Shown piece by piece: positions 7,998-16,303 of a DNA stretch of 41,482 bases. Source of the DNA: Rhodanobacteraceae bacterium (GTDB lineage: Bacteria > Acidobacteriota > Terriglobia > Terriglobales > Acidobacteriaceae); NCBI GenBank assembly GCA_903970285.1, contig CAJCHN010000114.1, positions 1 through 41,482 on the forward strand, written 5' to 3'. Both the position numbers and the translations under genes were made by a program. Positions within the stretch are counted from its first letter, which is position 1; each line of letters starts with the position of its first letter. The notes beneath the pieces were generated by a model. The model saw nothing but the letters and a program-made list of their open reading frames with translations, did not search any database and was not told where the DNA came from.

Positions 7998-9848
7998 GTG
8001 AAGCGAGTGCTGCGGCTGCTGGCTTATCTGCGGCCGTACGTGTTGTATTCGCTGGTGTCAGTCGTCTTAATGGCGCTGGTCGGGCTGATGGCGGCGTTTC
8101 GGGTGATGCTGGTCAAGCCGATCTTCGACAATGTGCTGCGACCCGATGCCCCAGTCGACGACCTGCTGAAGATCCATCTGAAATGGATTCACCAGACGGT
8201 GGACCTGCACTTCCTTGTGCCGCACCACTTTCACAACGCGTGGACGGTGGTGGCGTACGCCTTGATTGCATCGGCCCTGGTGAAGTCGGTGTGCGACTAC
8301 ACCGGGACCTACCTGGTGAACTATGCCGGTTTCGGGATGATCACGGACCTGCGCAACGATCTGTATGACGCGGTGCTGAGGCGCTCGATGGCGTTCTTCC
8401 AGAAGCACACAACGGGAACGCTGCTCTCGACGCTGATCAATGATGTGGAGAAGGTGCAGACGGCCATGTCGGCGGTGCTGGCGGAGTGTCTGCAGCAGGT
8501 GTTCACGTTCCTCTTCCTGGTCGGCGCGGTCATTCTGTATGGCGGACGCCTGGCTTGGGTGCTGCTGCTGTTTCTGCCGGTGGTGATCTCGTCGGCGCGG
8601 AGGATCGGGCGGAAGGTTCGGCAGACGACGCGCCGCGGGCAGGACAAGCTGGCGGAGATTCAGAACATTCTGCACGAGACGATCACCGGCAACGGGATCG
8701 TGAAGGCTTTCGGGATGGAGTTGTGGGAGGCGAACCGGTTTCGCAGAGCGGCCAAGCGCCTGCTGACGGCGAACCTGCGATCGGTGAGCGTGCAGGCGAT
8801 CTCGAGCCCGCTGATGGACGCAATCGGGTCCATCGGAGTCGCGCTGCTGCTCATGCTGGGACGCGACGAGATCAAAACGGGACGGATGACCGAGGGTTCG
8901 TTCATCGCGTTCCTGATTGCGACCTTCACGCTGTACGATCCTGTGCGCAAATTTGCCCTGTTCTACAACAGTTTTCAGCAGGCGCTGGGGGCGTCCGAAG
9001 AGATCTTCCGGTTTATGGATGCGCAGGACGATGTGGTGGAGAAGAAGCGGGCGCTCCGGCTGCAGGGGTTCAGCGAAGGCATTGAGTTTCGCGAGGTGCG
9101 CTTCGGGTATCACGACCAGGGCGAGAAGCGCGAGGTGCTGAAGGGCGTGTCGCTCTCGGTTCGGCGCGGGGAGGTCATCGCGCTGGTCGGGCCGAGCGGT
9201 GCGGGAAAGAGTTCGCTGGTGAACCTGATTCCGAGGTTCTTCGATGTGGATGGCGGGGCGATCCTGATCGACGGCCACGACCTGCGCGAGGTGACGATCG
9301 AATCGCTGCGCAGGCAGATTGGCAAGGTGACGCAGGAGACGGTGTTGTTCAACGACTCGGTGCGCAACAACATTGCGTATGGGCAGCCGGATGTTTCGCT
9401 GGAACGGGTGATGGAGGCGGCGAAGATGGCGCTGGCGCACGAGTTTATCCTGCGCATGCCGGAGGGATACGATACCCGGATCGGCGAAAAAGGCGTGCGG
9501 CTGAGCGGCGGAGAGCGGCAGCGCCTGGCGATTGCGCGGGCGATTCTGAAGAACGCGCCCATCCTGATCCTGGATGAAGCGACGAGCGCGCTCGATACGG
9601 AAAGCGAGGCGTTTGTGCAGGCGGCGCTGGGAAACCTGATGGAGGGGCGGACGTCGTTTGTGATCGCGCATCGGCTGTCGACGGTGCGGCGGGCGACGCG
9701 GATCGTAGTGCTGGAGGCGGGTCGGATTGTAGAGGTGGGAACGCACGAGGAGTTGCTGGCGAAGTCCGGCGTGTACCGGCGGCTGTACGATCTGCAGTTT
9801 CGCGACGAGCCGAATGGAGAGATGGTGGCTGCGGTGGTGGCTTCGTAA
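7998..9848 (+). CDS. msbA: MsbA-like ABC exporter (fused permease and ATPase)
   Basis: This 616-residue protein is a type I ABC exporter half-transporter, expected to work as a homodimer in the inner membrane. The first 330 residues form the six-helix membrane domain, and the ATPase domain follows: Walker A GPSGAGKS 398-405, ABC signature LSGGE 502-506, Walker B ILILDE ending at D526-E527, and the H-loop in VIAHRLST. The layout is that of MsbA, which flips lipid A core. Start is GTG at 7998, the first start codon before the hydrophobic MKRVLRLLAYLRP-type opening. It is divergent from the sugar-acid operon and precedes yicC by 134 bp. Lipid A as substrate is the family guess; related exporters carry other lipids, drugs or peptides. 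Confidence 0.8.
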   Translation: MKRVLRLLAYLRPYVLYSLVSVVLMALVGLMAAFRVMLVKPIFDNVLRPDAPVDDLLKIHLKWIHQTVDLHFLVPHHFHNAWTVVAYALIASALVKSVCDYTGTYLVNYAGFGMITDLRNDLYDAVLRRSMAFFQKHTTGTLLSTLINDVEKVQTAMSAVLAECLQQVFTFLFLVGAVILYGGRLAWVLLLFLPVVISSARRIGRKVRQTTRRGQDKLAEIQNILHETITGNGIVKAFGMELWEANRFRRAAKRLLTANLRSVSVQAISSPLMDAIGSIGVALLLMLGRDEIKTGRMTEGSFIAFLIATFTLYDPVRKFALFYNSFQQALGASEEIFRFMDAQDDVVEKKRALRLQGFSEGIEFREVRFGYHDQGEKREVLKGVSLSVRRGEVIALVGPSGAGKSSLVNLIPRFFDVDGGAILIDGHDLREVTIESLRRQIGKVTQETVLFNDSVRNNIAYGQPDVSLERVMEAAKMALAHEFILRMPEGYDTRIGEKGVRLSGGERQRLAIARAILKNAPILILDEATSALDTESEAFVQAALGNLMEGRTSFVIAHRLSTVRRATRIVVLEAGRIVEVGTHEELLAKSGVYRRLYDLQFRDEPNGEMVAAVVAS

Positions 9849-9887
9849 GGTGGTGCCCTCCTAAGTTGAACAAAGTCCTGTCAATTG

Positions 9888-9904
9888 GCCCGCTGCGTGC
9901 GGGC
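9888..9904 (+). terminator. GC hairpin after the ABC exporter gene
   Basis: GCCCGC, a 5-base loop and GCGGGC form a perfect 6-bp stem 40 bp after the exporter stop. No T-run follows, so it may be a weak terminator or a processing site rather than a classical intrinsic terminator. Confidence 0.25.
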
Positions 9905-9982
9905 GGTTCACCTCGTCACTTTCAACGGCTACGCTTTGAGGCTCCCGCGGGTCGCAGCAAGTAATTTGATTTGGAGAACGGG

Positions 9983-10882
9983 ATGCGTGTGCTTTCGATG
10001 ACTGGCTTTGCGAGCCTTTCCGGGGTAGTGGCCGGCGGCCGGACACTGACGCTCATGGTGAAGTCGGTGAATCATCGGCACCTCGATTTGCAGGTGCGGG
10101 TGCCGATGGGGCTGGATTCGCTCGAGCCGGGGATGCGTCGAGCGGTAAGAGCCGCGGTGCGGCGCGGGCATGTCGAATTGACGTGCGTGCTGGAGAAGGA
10201 ATCGCAGACGCTGGCGGTGGAGTGGAACGAGGGGCTGGTGGCCGCCCACCTGGCGGCGTTTCGGCGGGCGGCGGAGCGGTTCGCGGTGAAGCAGGAGCCG
10301 GATCTGAACGGCATTTTGAGGATGCCTGGAGTGATGTCCAGTTCCTCGGTAGCGATGGATGTGGGCGAGATGGAGGCGCCGGCGCTGGCCGCGGTGGAGC
10401 AGCTGCTGGAGCGGTTCAATGCGGCCCGGGCGGTGGAGGGGGCATCGCTGGCGGACGAGTTGCGGGCCGGGATGGAGCGTCTGGAAGCGTTGACCGCTGA
10501 GGCGCGGGAGCTGCGCGTCGGAGTGGCTGCAGCCGAGTTTGCCAAGCTGAAGGGAAGGTTGAGAGCTCTGCTGGAGGGGGAAGGAATCAGCGAAGAGCGC
10601 ATGCTGGCGGAGGCCGCGCTGCTGGCGACGCGCAGCGATGTGGAGGAGGAACTGATCCGATTTAGGACTCATGTGGAGCGATTCCGGGAGCTGCTCGATG
10701 GGGGCGGCGAGTTGGGGCGGCCGCTGGACTTTTTGCTGCAGGAGATGAACCGCGAGGCGAACACGTTGCTCTCTAAGACAGGGGCGAGCTCGGGCGACGG
10801 CGGGCTGCGGCTGACGGAGGTGGGGCTGCAGATGAAGGTAGAGCTGGAGCGGGCGCGGGAGCAGGTGCAGAACTTGGAATGA
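9983..10882 (+). CDS. yicC: YicC/YloC-family endoribonuclease
   Basis: This 299-residue protein opens with the family hallmark MRVLSMTGFAS and continues with VKSVNHRHLDLQVRVP, both strongly conserved in YicC/YloC proteins. It ends in the family's C-terminal helical domain with DFLLQEMNREANTLLSK. Members are metal-dependent endoribonucleases; E. coli YicC takes part in decay of the small RNA RyhB. The ATG at 9983 is chosen because GGAG lies 7 bases upstream and the family starts there; an in-frame TTG at 9971 lies just before it. The gene precedes gmk, as in many bacteria where yicC, gmk and rpoZ are linked. A 141-bp spacer separates it from gmk. Confidence 0.9.
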   Translation: MRVLSMTGFASLSGVVAGGRTLTLMVKSVNHRHLDLQVRVPMGLDSLEPGMRRAVRAAVRRGHVELTCVLEKESQTLAVEWNEGLVAAHLAAFRRAAERFAVKQEPDLNGILRMPGVMSSSSVAMDVGEMEAPALAAVEQLLERFNAARAVEGASLADELRAGMERLEALTAEARELRVGVAAAEFAKLKGRLRALLEGEGISEERMLAEAALLATRSDVEEELIRFRTHVERFRELLDGGGELGRPLDFLLQEMNREANTLLSKTGASSGDGGLRLTEVGLQMKVELERAREQVQNLE

Positions 10883-11023
10883 GCGCAAGATTGGAGGTGC
10901 ACAGCTTCGCACTGCATGCATCCCATCTCTCAACGCAAAGTCGCGTCCGGGCACCCTGACCTCCACCTACCACCGAGTGGTGAGCGACGGCGCGGACGTC
11001 AGCGGGTACACTCGAAAGAGACT

Positions 11024-11704
11024 ATGGCAGGAATCCTTTTCATTATTTCGGCGCCTTCCGGGTCGGGGAAGTCGACCCTGGTGAGTCGGCTGCGGTCGCT
11101 GGTGGAAGGGCTGGAGTTTTCGGTTTCGTACACGACACGGCTGCCGCGGGGCAGCGAAATCGACGGCCGGGAGTACCACTTCACGACGCGCAAGACATTT
11201 GAAGAGATGATGGCGGCGGACGATTTTCTGGAGTCCGCCGAGGTGTTTGGCAACTACTATGGGACGGCCGTGAGCGCGCTCGAACATGCGCGCGCGGCAG
11301 GCAGGGATCTGCTGCTGGATATCGATGTTCAGGGTGCGGTCCAGGTGATGCAGAAGCTGCCGGAGGCGGTCTCCATCTTCATCCTGCCGCCGAGCCCGGA
11401 GGTTCTGGAACGGCGTCTGCGGCATCGCAGCGTGGCCGAGCACGTGACCAGCGAAGAGGTCATTGCGCGGCGGCTGCGGGAGGCGCAGAAAGAACTGGAC
11501 CGCATTTCGGAATACCGGTATGCGTTGGTGAACGACCAGCTGGACAAGGCGGTAGACGAACTCCGGGCGATCGTGTTAACCGAGCGGGGGGATGCGGCTG
11601 GAGATCGGGCGCTCGCGGCGAGCTGCCGGACGAGTTCGCGATCGGCGCGGCTTCTTGGGGCGCTGGCGAGCTTTGACCGGCAGGTGGTTGGAAGCACTCC
11701 TTGA
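11024..11704 (+). CDS. gmk: Guanylate kinase
   Basis: This 226-residue enzyme transfers phosphate from ATP to GMP to make GDP. The P-loop SAPSGSGKST lies at residues 9-18. The GMP-binding region follows with SYTTRLPRGSEIDGREYHF, and LLLDIDVQGA and the lid-region ERRLRHR are also present. The frame is open from 10916, but the ATG at 11024 gives the standard start MAGILFIISAPSG, with GAAAGAG just upstream. It is about 20 residues longer than E. coli Gmk at the C-terminus, a tail rich in Ala, Arg and Ser that I consider ordinary variation. It sits between yicC and rpoZ, the usual bacterial order. Confidence 0.95.
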   Translation: MAGILFIISAPSGSGKSTLVSRLRSLVEGLEFSVSYTTRLPRGSEIDGREYHFTTRKTFEEMMAADDFLESAEVFGNYYGTAVSALEHARAAGRDLLLDIDVQGAVQVMQKLPEAVSIFILPPSPEVLERRLRHRSVAEHVTSEEVIARRLREAQKELDRISEYRYALVNDQLDKAVDELRAIVLTERGDAAGDRALAASCRTSSRSARLLGALASFDRQVVGSTP

Positions 11705-11913
11705 GAGCGAATTTTGCCTGTGTGATGTGTGAGCCGTGTCTTCTGCTGAGAAGAACCACCCTCCTTGCCGCTCGCGACTGACCCAAAGGACGTAGACAAG
11801 AACCTGGATGGGGCTAGGCTTCCTTCCCGGAATGGGATAGAGTCTTGGGTATACCGACTCACAATCTTGTTTCAGAACCATGTACGGGAATTCTCCACAG
11901 GAGTGAACCGACG

Positions 11914-12135
11914 ATGAAGGATCAGAGCGCATTGGTGAACAAGTACAGTTTGGTAAAGGGTGCGGCACGGCGGGCAAGGCAGCTGCAGAGTGGGGCTCCT
12001 CCGCTGTCAAACTCCAAGTCGATGAAGGCGTGCCGCGTGGCGCAGGACGAGATTCGCCAGGGCTTTGTGACGTTCGTGCTGCCGGAGCGCATCGTCGAGC
12101 CGACGCTCGATCATCCGATGCTGGAGACGCTCTAG
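11914..12135 (+). CDS. rpoZ: RNA polymerase omega subunit
   Basis: This 73-residue protein matches RpoZ, which chaperones the beta-prime subunit into RNA polymerase. The omega signature is visible as LVNKYSLVKGAARRARQLQSG, near the N-terminus, followed by the conserved helix around KACRVAQDEIRQG. The ATG at 11914 has AGGAG about 10 bases upstream and gives the normal length. The frame is open from 11845, but the extra residues have no match to the family. It lies 209 bp after gmk. That long spacer suggests its own promoter, though I could not point to one with confidence. Confidence 0.9.
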   Translation: MKDQSALVNKYSLVKGAARRARQLQSGAPPLSNSKSMKACRVAQDEIRQGFVTFVLPERIVEPTLDHPMLETL

Positions 12136-12190
12136 CCGGACGCTGCAGCCGCACGCTTGAGCCAAGGGCCTAGCCTTGTAAGCTAAAGGC

Positions 12191-13033
12191 ATGGCGGATG
12201 GGAAGCAGGAGCCGGGAAGCGCGGCGCGGGCCTATCTCGAATATTTTCGGGATTTAGGAATTCACGATTTTTATTGCAGAGGGAACGGGACTGGATCGGC
12301 CGGGGCTGAAGAGCCTCTGGTCGAGTCTCTGGCTCCCGCTGTTGAAGTGCCGATGGCCGGGCAAAGGAGTGGGCCAGCGCCGGATCTGGTGGATGTGGGC
12401 AAGCTGATTCCGTTGACCGAGCTTTATCCGTTGTCGCAGGCGCGGGTTGCGCCGGAAGCGCGGGCGGCAGCGCTGGAGGCAATTCGCAAGGACATTGGAG
12501 ATTGCACCCGTTGTCCGCTGGCGTACGCGGGTCGGCGCACGATCGTATTTGGCGATGGCGATCCGCGGGCGCGGCTGATGTTTGTGGGGGAAGGGCCGGG
12601 CGCGGACGAGGATGAGCAGGGGCTCCCGTTTGTGGGCAAATCGGGCCAACTGCTGAACAACATGATCGCAGCGATGGGGCTGGCGCGATCCGAGGTTTAT
12701 ATCGCAAATATAGTGAAGTGCCGGCCGCCGGCGAACCGGGCTCCGGAGCCGGTCGAGGCGAATACGTGCACGCAGTTTCTGGCGCGGCAGATCGACGTGG
12801 TGCGGCCGGAGGTGATTGTGGCGCTCGGCGCGACCGCGGCGATGTACCTGCTGGGGGTAAAGCAGTCGCTGCTTTCGTTACGCGGCAAGTGGCACAACGT
12901 CCTTGGGGCCAAGGCGGCGGTGACCTATCATCCCGCGTTCTTGCTGCGGGATCCGAGGCAGAAGGGCGAGGCATGGAAGGATCTGCAGCGGGTGATGGCG
13001 GAGTTGGGACTGAAGGGCAGGAGTAGCGATTAA
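12191..13033 (+). CDS. Family 4 uracil-DNA glycosylase (Fe-S type)
   Basis: This 280-residue protein removes uracil from DNA as the first step of base-excision repair. The C-terminal 180 residues are the catalytic domain. The four 4Fe-4S cysteines are at C105 and C108 (CTRC), C177 (KCRPP) and C193. The catalytic loop is GEGPGADEDEQGLPFVG, and the YHPAFLLR segment with H247 is the DNA-binding loop. The first 95 residues form a low-complexity extension that many family members from acidobacteria and proteobacteria also have. The start is ATG 12191, 55 bp after rpoZ. It converges with purB; no clear terminator lies in the 93-bp gap. Confidence 0.92.
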   Translation: MADGKQEPGSAARAYLEYFRDLGIHDFYCRGNGTGSAGAEEPLVESLAPAVEVPMAGQRSGPAPDLVDVGKLIPLTELYPLSQARVAPEARAAALEAIRKDIGDCTRCPLAYAGRRTIVFGDGDPRARLMFVGEGPGADEDEQGLPFVGKSGQLLNNMIAAMGLARSEVYIANIVKCRPPANRAPEPVEANTCTQFLARQIDVVRPEVIVALGATAAMYLLGVKQSLLSLRGKWHNVLGAKAAVTYHPAFLLRDPRQKGEAWKDLQRVMAELGLKGRSSD

Positions 13034-13126
13034 GGCACTGCCCGCCGCAGGTTTGCCGCTGCTCTCGATCGAGTGGGCATCGTGCGGGTCGAGCAAGGGG
13101 CTCCGATTCGGCGGCCTCTGTTCATC

Positions 13127-14428
13127 TCAGGCTCCCAGGACGCGGGCGAAAATGGCGTCCACGTTGGCGAGCTGGCGATGGAAGTCAAAGGCGTGTGCGA
13201 GCTTCTCCGGCGAGAGTCGCTCGGTGATTTCGGGCACCTTGGCGATCTCCTCGCGGAAGACTAAGTCTTCTTTCCAGGCGCGCATGGCATGCGATTGAAC
13301 GAGCCGATAAGCGTCTTCGCGAGACATTCCGGACTCTGCCAGGTCCAGCAGCAATTGGCCGGAGAAGATGAGGCCGCCGGTGGATTCGAGGTTCTTCAAC
13401 ATGCGGGCTGGGTAGACGAGGAGCTTGTCGATCAGGGTGGCGGTCTTTTGCAGCAGGTAATCGGCCAGGATTGTCGAATCGGGCAGGATGATGCGCTCGG
13501 CGGAGGAGTGGGAGATGTCGCGCTCGTGCCAGAGCGCTACATTCTCAAAGGCCACTTGAGCATTGGCACGAACGACGCGGGTGAGGCCGGAGATCTGCTC
13601 TGAGGTGATGGGGTTGCGCTTGTGCGGCATGGCTGAGGAGCCCTTCTGCTTCTCAGAGAAGAACTCCTCGGCTTCGCGAACCTCGGTGCGCTGCAGGTGG
13701 CGGATTTCCGTGGCGATCTTGTCGAGCGTGGACGCGAGCACGGCGAGAGTGGCGACGTAAGCGGCGTGGCGGTCGCGCTGGATCACCTGGGTTGCGACAT
13801 CGACCGGCCGCAAGCCGAGAGCATCGCAGATCGCCTCCTCATGCTCCGGCTGGAGGTGGCCGAATGTTCCGACGGCACCCGAAAGCTTGCCGACGCGAAG
13901 ATCTTCGGCGGCCGCATCGAAGCGGGCAATGTTGCGCTGCATCTCGGAGTACCAGAGCAGGAGCTTAAGGCCGAAGGTGGTGGGTTCGGCGTGGATGCCG
14001 TGGGTGCGGCCAATCGATGGTGTGTGCTTGAACTCGAGCGCCCGCGCCTTGAGGACTTCAGCAAGGCGCACCATACCGCCGCGGATAATACCCGACGCCT
14101 CTTTTATCTGCAGCGCCTGGGCGGTATCGACCACGTCGGTGCTGGTGAGGCCGAAGTGCAGCCAGCGCGAGTCCTCGGTCGAGCCGATGTGCTCGGCGAC
14201 CGTGGTGGTGAAGGCAATGACGTCGTGCCGGACCTCGGCCTCAATCTCGTGAATGCGTTCCACGGTAAAGTTGCCGCGATCGCGGATAGCGTCGGCTGCC
14301 GATTGCGGGACCAGGCCGGCAGCGGCCAGCGCCTGTGAGGCGGCCACTTCGACGCGCAGCCAGCAGCGGTACTTGTTCTGGTCGGACCAGATGCGTCCCA
14401 TTTCGGGACGAGTGTAGCGGGGAATCAT
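13127..14428 (-). CDS. purB: Adenylosuccinate lyase
   Basis: This 433-residue enzyme belongs to the fumarase/aspartase superfamily and acts twice in purine synthesis: it splits SAICAR to AICAR and adenylosuccinate to AMP, releasing fumarate each time. The superfamily signature GSSAMPHKRNP is intact. Other family segments are IGRTHGIHAEPTTFG and the opening IPRYTRPEMGRIWS. The frame runs back to 14497, but the ATG at 14428 gives the canonical N-terminus and normal length. The ribosome site upstream is weak. It follows the glutaredoxin gene on the same strand by 87 bp, with no evident functional link. Confidence 0.95.
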   Translation of the reverse strand: MIPRYTRPEMGRIWSDQNKYRCWLRVEVAASQALAAAGLVPQSAADAIRDRGNFTVERIHEIEAEVRHDVIAFTTTVAEHIGSTEDSRWLHFGLTSTDVVDTAQALQIKEASGIIRGGMVRLAEVLKARALEFKHTPSIGRTHGIHAEPTTFGLKLLLWYSEMQRNIARFDAAAEDLRVGKLSGAVGTFGHLQPEHEEAICDALGLRPVDVATQVIQRDRHAAYVATLAVLASTLDKIATEIRHLQRTEVREAEEFFSEKQKGSSAMPHKRNPITSEQISGLTRVVRANAQVAFENVALWHERDISHSSAERIILPDSTILADYLLQKTATLIDKLLVYPARMLKNLESTGGLIFSGQLLLDLAESGMSREDAYRLVQSHAMRAWKEDLVFREEIAKVPEITERLSPEKLAHAFDFHRQLANVDAIFARVLGA

Positions 14429-14515
14429 AGGTTCCAGTCTAGGGGCAAGGGGAACTGCGTCCTCGTCGCGCGCGGCGAGCACTTCGTGGGTCTTCAATGG
14501 CTTCGCCGGGAACCG

Positions 14516-14773
14516 TCAAGACTTGCCTACGCCCAGCAATTCTGACATCTCGGCGTGGAGAAATCCACGGCCGGGGCGATACGGCTGCACCCATTTGCCG
14601 TCGATGACGAACTGCGGGATGGCGCGCTTACCGACATGCGCCAGGACGGTGTCGGCGGCTCCGGGAACCTGCTCGATGTCAATCTCTTCGTAGGCAATTT
14701 GATGCTGCGCGAGGAAACGCTTGGCCTCGCGGCAGTCGCGGCACCAGGGGGCGGTATAGACGGTCAAATGCAT
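14516..14773 (-). CDS. Glutaredoxin-family thiol protein
   Basis: This 85-residue protein has the thioredoxin fold of glutaredoxins. The redox motif is WCRDC (Cys11 and Cys14) after the first strand HLTVYTAP, and the cis-proline loop is RAIPQFVIDG. It ends with a helix, as expected. A dithiol active site of this type reduces disulfides or mixed glutathione disulfides in the cytoplasm; the CRDC sequence is closer to NrdH/YruB-like proteins than to classical CPYC glutaredoxins. The frame begins at the only suitable ATG and ends 87 bp before the purB start. It is divergent from the small gene at 14830, with a 56-bp gap. Confidence 0.88.
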   Translation of the reverse strand: MHLTVYTAPWCRDCREAKRFLAQHQIAYEEIDIEQVPGAADTVLAHVGKRAIPQFVIDGKWVQPYRPGRGFLHAEMSELLGVGKS

Positions 14774-14829
14774 AGGTCCAGTTTACGTGAGGCCGGCGAA
14801 GGTATCCAATGGCAGCACGAGGAACGACA

Positions 14830-15024
14830 ATGCCCCAGACACGGAATGTACGGGCGGCCGAACTGCACAACCTGGCCGCGCAGGCGCACAACAAGGCCGC
14901 AGCTTCGCACCAGCACAACGACCACCTGAGCGCCCACGAACTCTCGCAGCAGGCGCATGAGCGCTCGCGCGAGGCGCACGAGTACAGCGCAAGACTGCAG
15001 CGTGAGGGCGAGGAGCAGAAGTAA
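14830..15024 (+). CDS. Small helical Ala/His/Gln-rich protein
   Basis: I cannot assign a function. The 64-residue product is nearly all helix-forming residues. It is rich in Ala, His, Gln and Glu, has repeated HN/AH/SQQAH blocks such as AELHNLAAQAHNKAAASH, and lacks aromatic residues apart from one Tyr. It has no signal peptide or membrane segment. The ATG at 14830 has AGGA 6 bases upstream; an ATG at 14809 with GAAGG is an equally possible start that adds 7 residues. Similar small alanine/histidine helices occur in other bacteria as uncharacterised proteins. The nine histidines could bind metal, but that is speculation. It stands 33 bp before the alginate-lyase-like gene. Confidence 0.65.
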   Translation: MPQTRNVRAAELHNLAAQAHNKAAASHQHNDHLSAHELSQQAHERSREAHEYSARLQREGEEQK

Positions 15025-15057
15025 CAGAGCCCGTAACGGCGTGCTAGGCTGCAGTGC

Positions 15058-16128
15058 ATGAAGGCGACGCGGCGAGATTTTCTGGTGAGCGGTGTGTGCG
15101 CCGTGACGGGCCTGCGCGCGACCGCTCTGCGAGCAGCAGGCCTGCACGCGCCGGGCGGGCAGTTCGCGGTCGGCGGTACGTCGTCGGTGACGCGGCTGGA
15201 TCTGGCGAAGATCGATCACGACAGGATTCGGGCGGGTGCGGCGGTCGCGTTGGGGCGTACCGCGCCCTTTGCGGACGATCCCACGAGCGACGCGTTTCTG
15301 CAGATGACGCTGGATGTTCCGGCGCTGGCGGCGGCCGCGCAGATTGACCCGGACAACGCGGCGAAGTATGCCGGCAAAGCGGAGACGCTGCTGACGACGT
15401 GGTTCGGGGCGAAGAACCGAATGCAGATCTCCGGCTGGGAGGATCTGCTGAACTTTGCGCCGGTCGCAGAGATCGCGGTCTGCCTGCCGTTTGTCGCGGT
15501 GAGCGCGGCGACGGAGGAGTTGGTGAAGGCGTGGTTCCGGCAATACCTGGACTTCCTGACCGGCAACGTGGAGGCGGGGCTGGCGCGGGACGCGAAGGAT
15601 CGTCATGGGAGCTCGTGGCTGCTGCAGGTGGCGGCGGCGGCGAAGTTGTGCGCAGATGACAAGGCGGTCGAGGCGGCGCGGGTTCGGTTTCGACACGCGA
15701 CGCTGCGGGCGGAGATCAATGCAGAGGGCTTCTTTGCACACGATCTGAGCTCGGCGAATCCTTTTCGAAACTCTTTGATGAACCTGGACCTGCTGGCAGG
15801 GGTATGCGTTCTGCTTTCGACCCGGTTCGAGAGCCTTTGGGATGCGGAGCTGCAGGATAGGCCGGGGATGCGGGCGGCGGTGGCGCGGCATGCCGTGTAC
15901 ATCGGGAAGCCGGTCACGTGGCCGTACCCCGCGGATGCGAAGTACTTCCTGGAGCTGCCGGGGCGGCGGCCGGCGCTGGCGTTTGCGGCGCGGGCGTATG
16001 CGCAGCCAGAGTACGCGGCACTCTTTCTGACTCTGAAGGAGACGACGGAGCCGGAGCTGCTGCGGGCGACGCCGATCCGGCAGCCGCTTTTGTGGGTCTC
16101 GCAGCCACGACGGAGAGTTTCGGAATGA
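15058..16128 (+). CDS. Tat-exported alginate lyase-family protein
   Basis: This 356-residue protein opens with a twin-arginine signal (TRRDFLVSG, residues 4-12, then a hydrophobic stretch and Ala-rich cleavage region), so export in folded form is likely. The body resembles the alginate lyase superfamily (all-alpha barrel, PF05426-like). It has a DRHGSSW segment at 181-187 in place of NNHGSW, an EGFFAHDLSSANPFRNSLMNL segment near 222-242 like the ELxRTxxLxYSxFNL region, and a late WPYPADAKYF. The usual two asparagines before the catalytic-region His183 are replaced by Asp-Arg, so the substrate or activity may differ from true alginate lyases. It could equally be a related polysaccharide-binding or lyase protein. 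Confidence 0.62.
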   Translation: MKATRRDFLVSGVCAVTGLRATALRAAGLHAPGGQFAVGGTSSVTRLDLAKIDHDRIRAGAAVALGRTAPFADDPTSDAFLQMTLDVPALAAAAQIDPDNAAKYAGKAETLLTTWFGAKNRMQISGWEDLLNFAPVAEIAVCLPFVAVSAATEELVKAWFRQYLDFLTGNVEAGLARDAKDRHGSSWLLQVAAAAKLCADDKAVEAARVRFRHATLRAEINAEGFFAHDLSSANPFRNSLMNLDLLAGVCVLLSTRFESLWDAELQDRPGMRAAVARHAVYIGKPVTWPYPADAKYFLELPGRRPALAFAARAYAQPEYAALFLTLKETTEPELLRATPIRQPLLWVSQPRRRVSE

Positions 16129-16140
16129 GGGGGACCCCTC
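16127..16140 (+). terminator. Short hairpin at the end of the alginate-lyase-like gene
   Basis: GAGGG, a short loop and CCCTC form a compact GC stem that overlaps the TGA stop. A C-run and then an AT-rich stretch follow rather than a clean T-run, so termination is only possible, not evident. Confidence 0.22.
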
Positions 16141-16303
16141 CCCCCGATTGTTGCTTATATTCTTCATTCTATTACAGTTACTCCTGGTACACGAGACGTT
16201 TACGAGATGCACCATTGTTGGTGCGTGGACTTTTGCCGAGGGCGAGGGAGCGCGTCGCTGCGGGTGGCCGGGTATGCTCGGAGGAGGAGGACTTGACGCG
16301 GAG

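Noticed and set aside
8067..9746. 559-codon open frame opposite the ABC exporter
   Set aside because: His/Arg/Gln-rich composition is the usual antisense image of a GC-rich gene; the exporter motifs on the plus strand are decisive.
11640..11704. Possible frameshift in the gmk C-terminal tail
   Set aside because: The tail is longer than in E. coli but keeps the frame's composition, and no other frame restores a better family end.
14764..16215. 483-codon minus-strand frame spanning several genes
   Set aside because: It crosses the small helical gene and the lyase-like gene, is extremely Arg-rich, and matches nothing.
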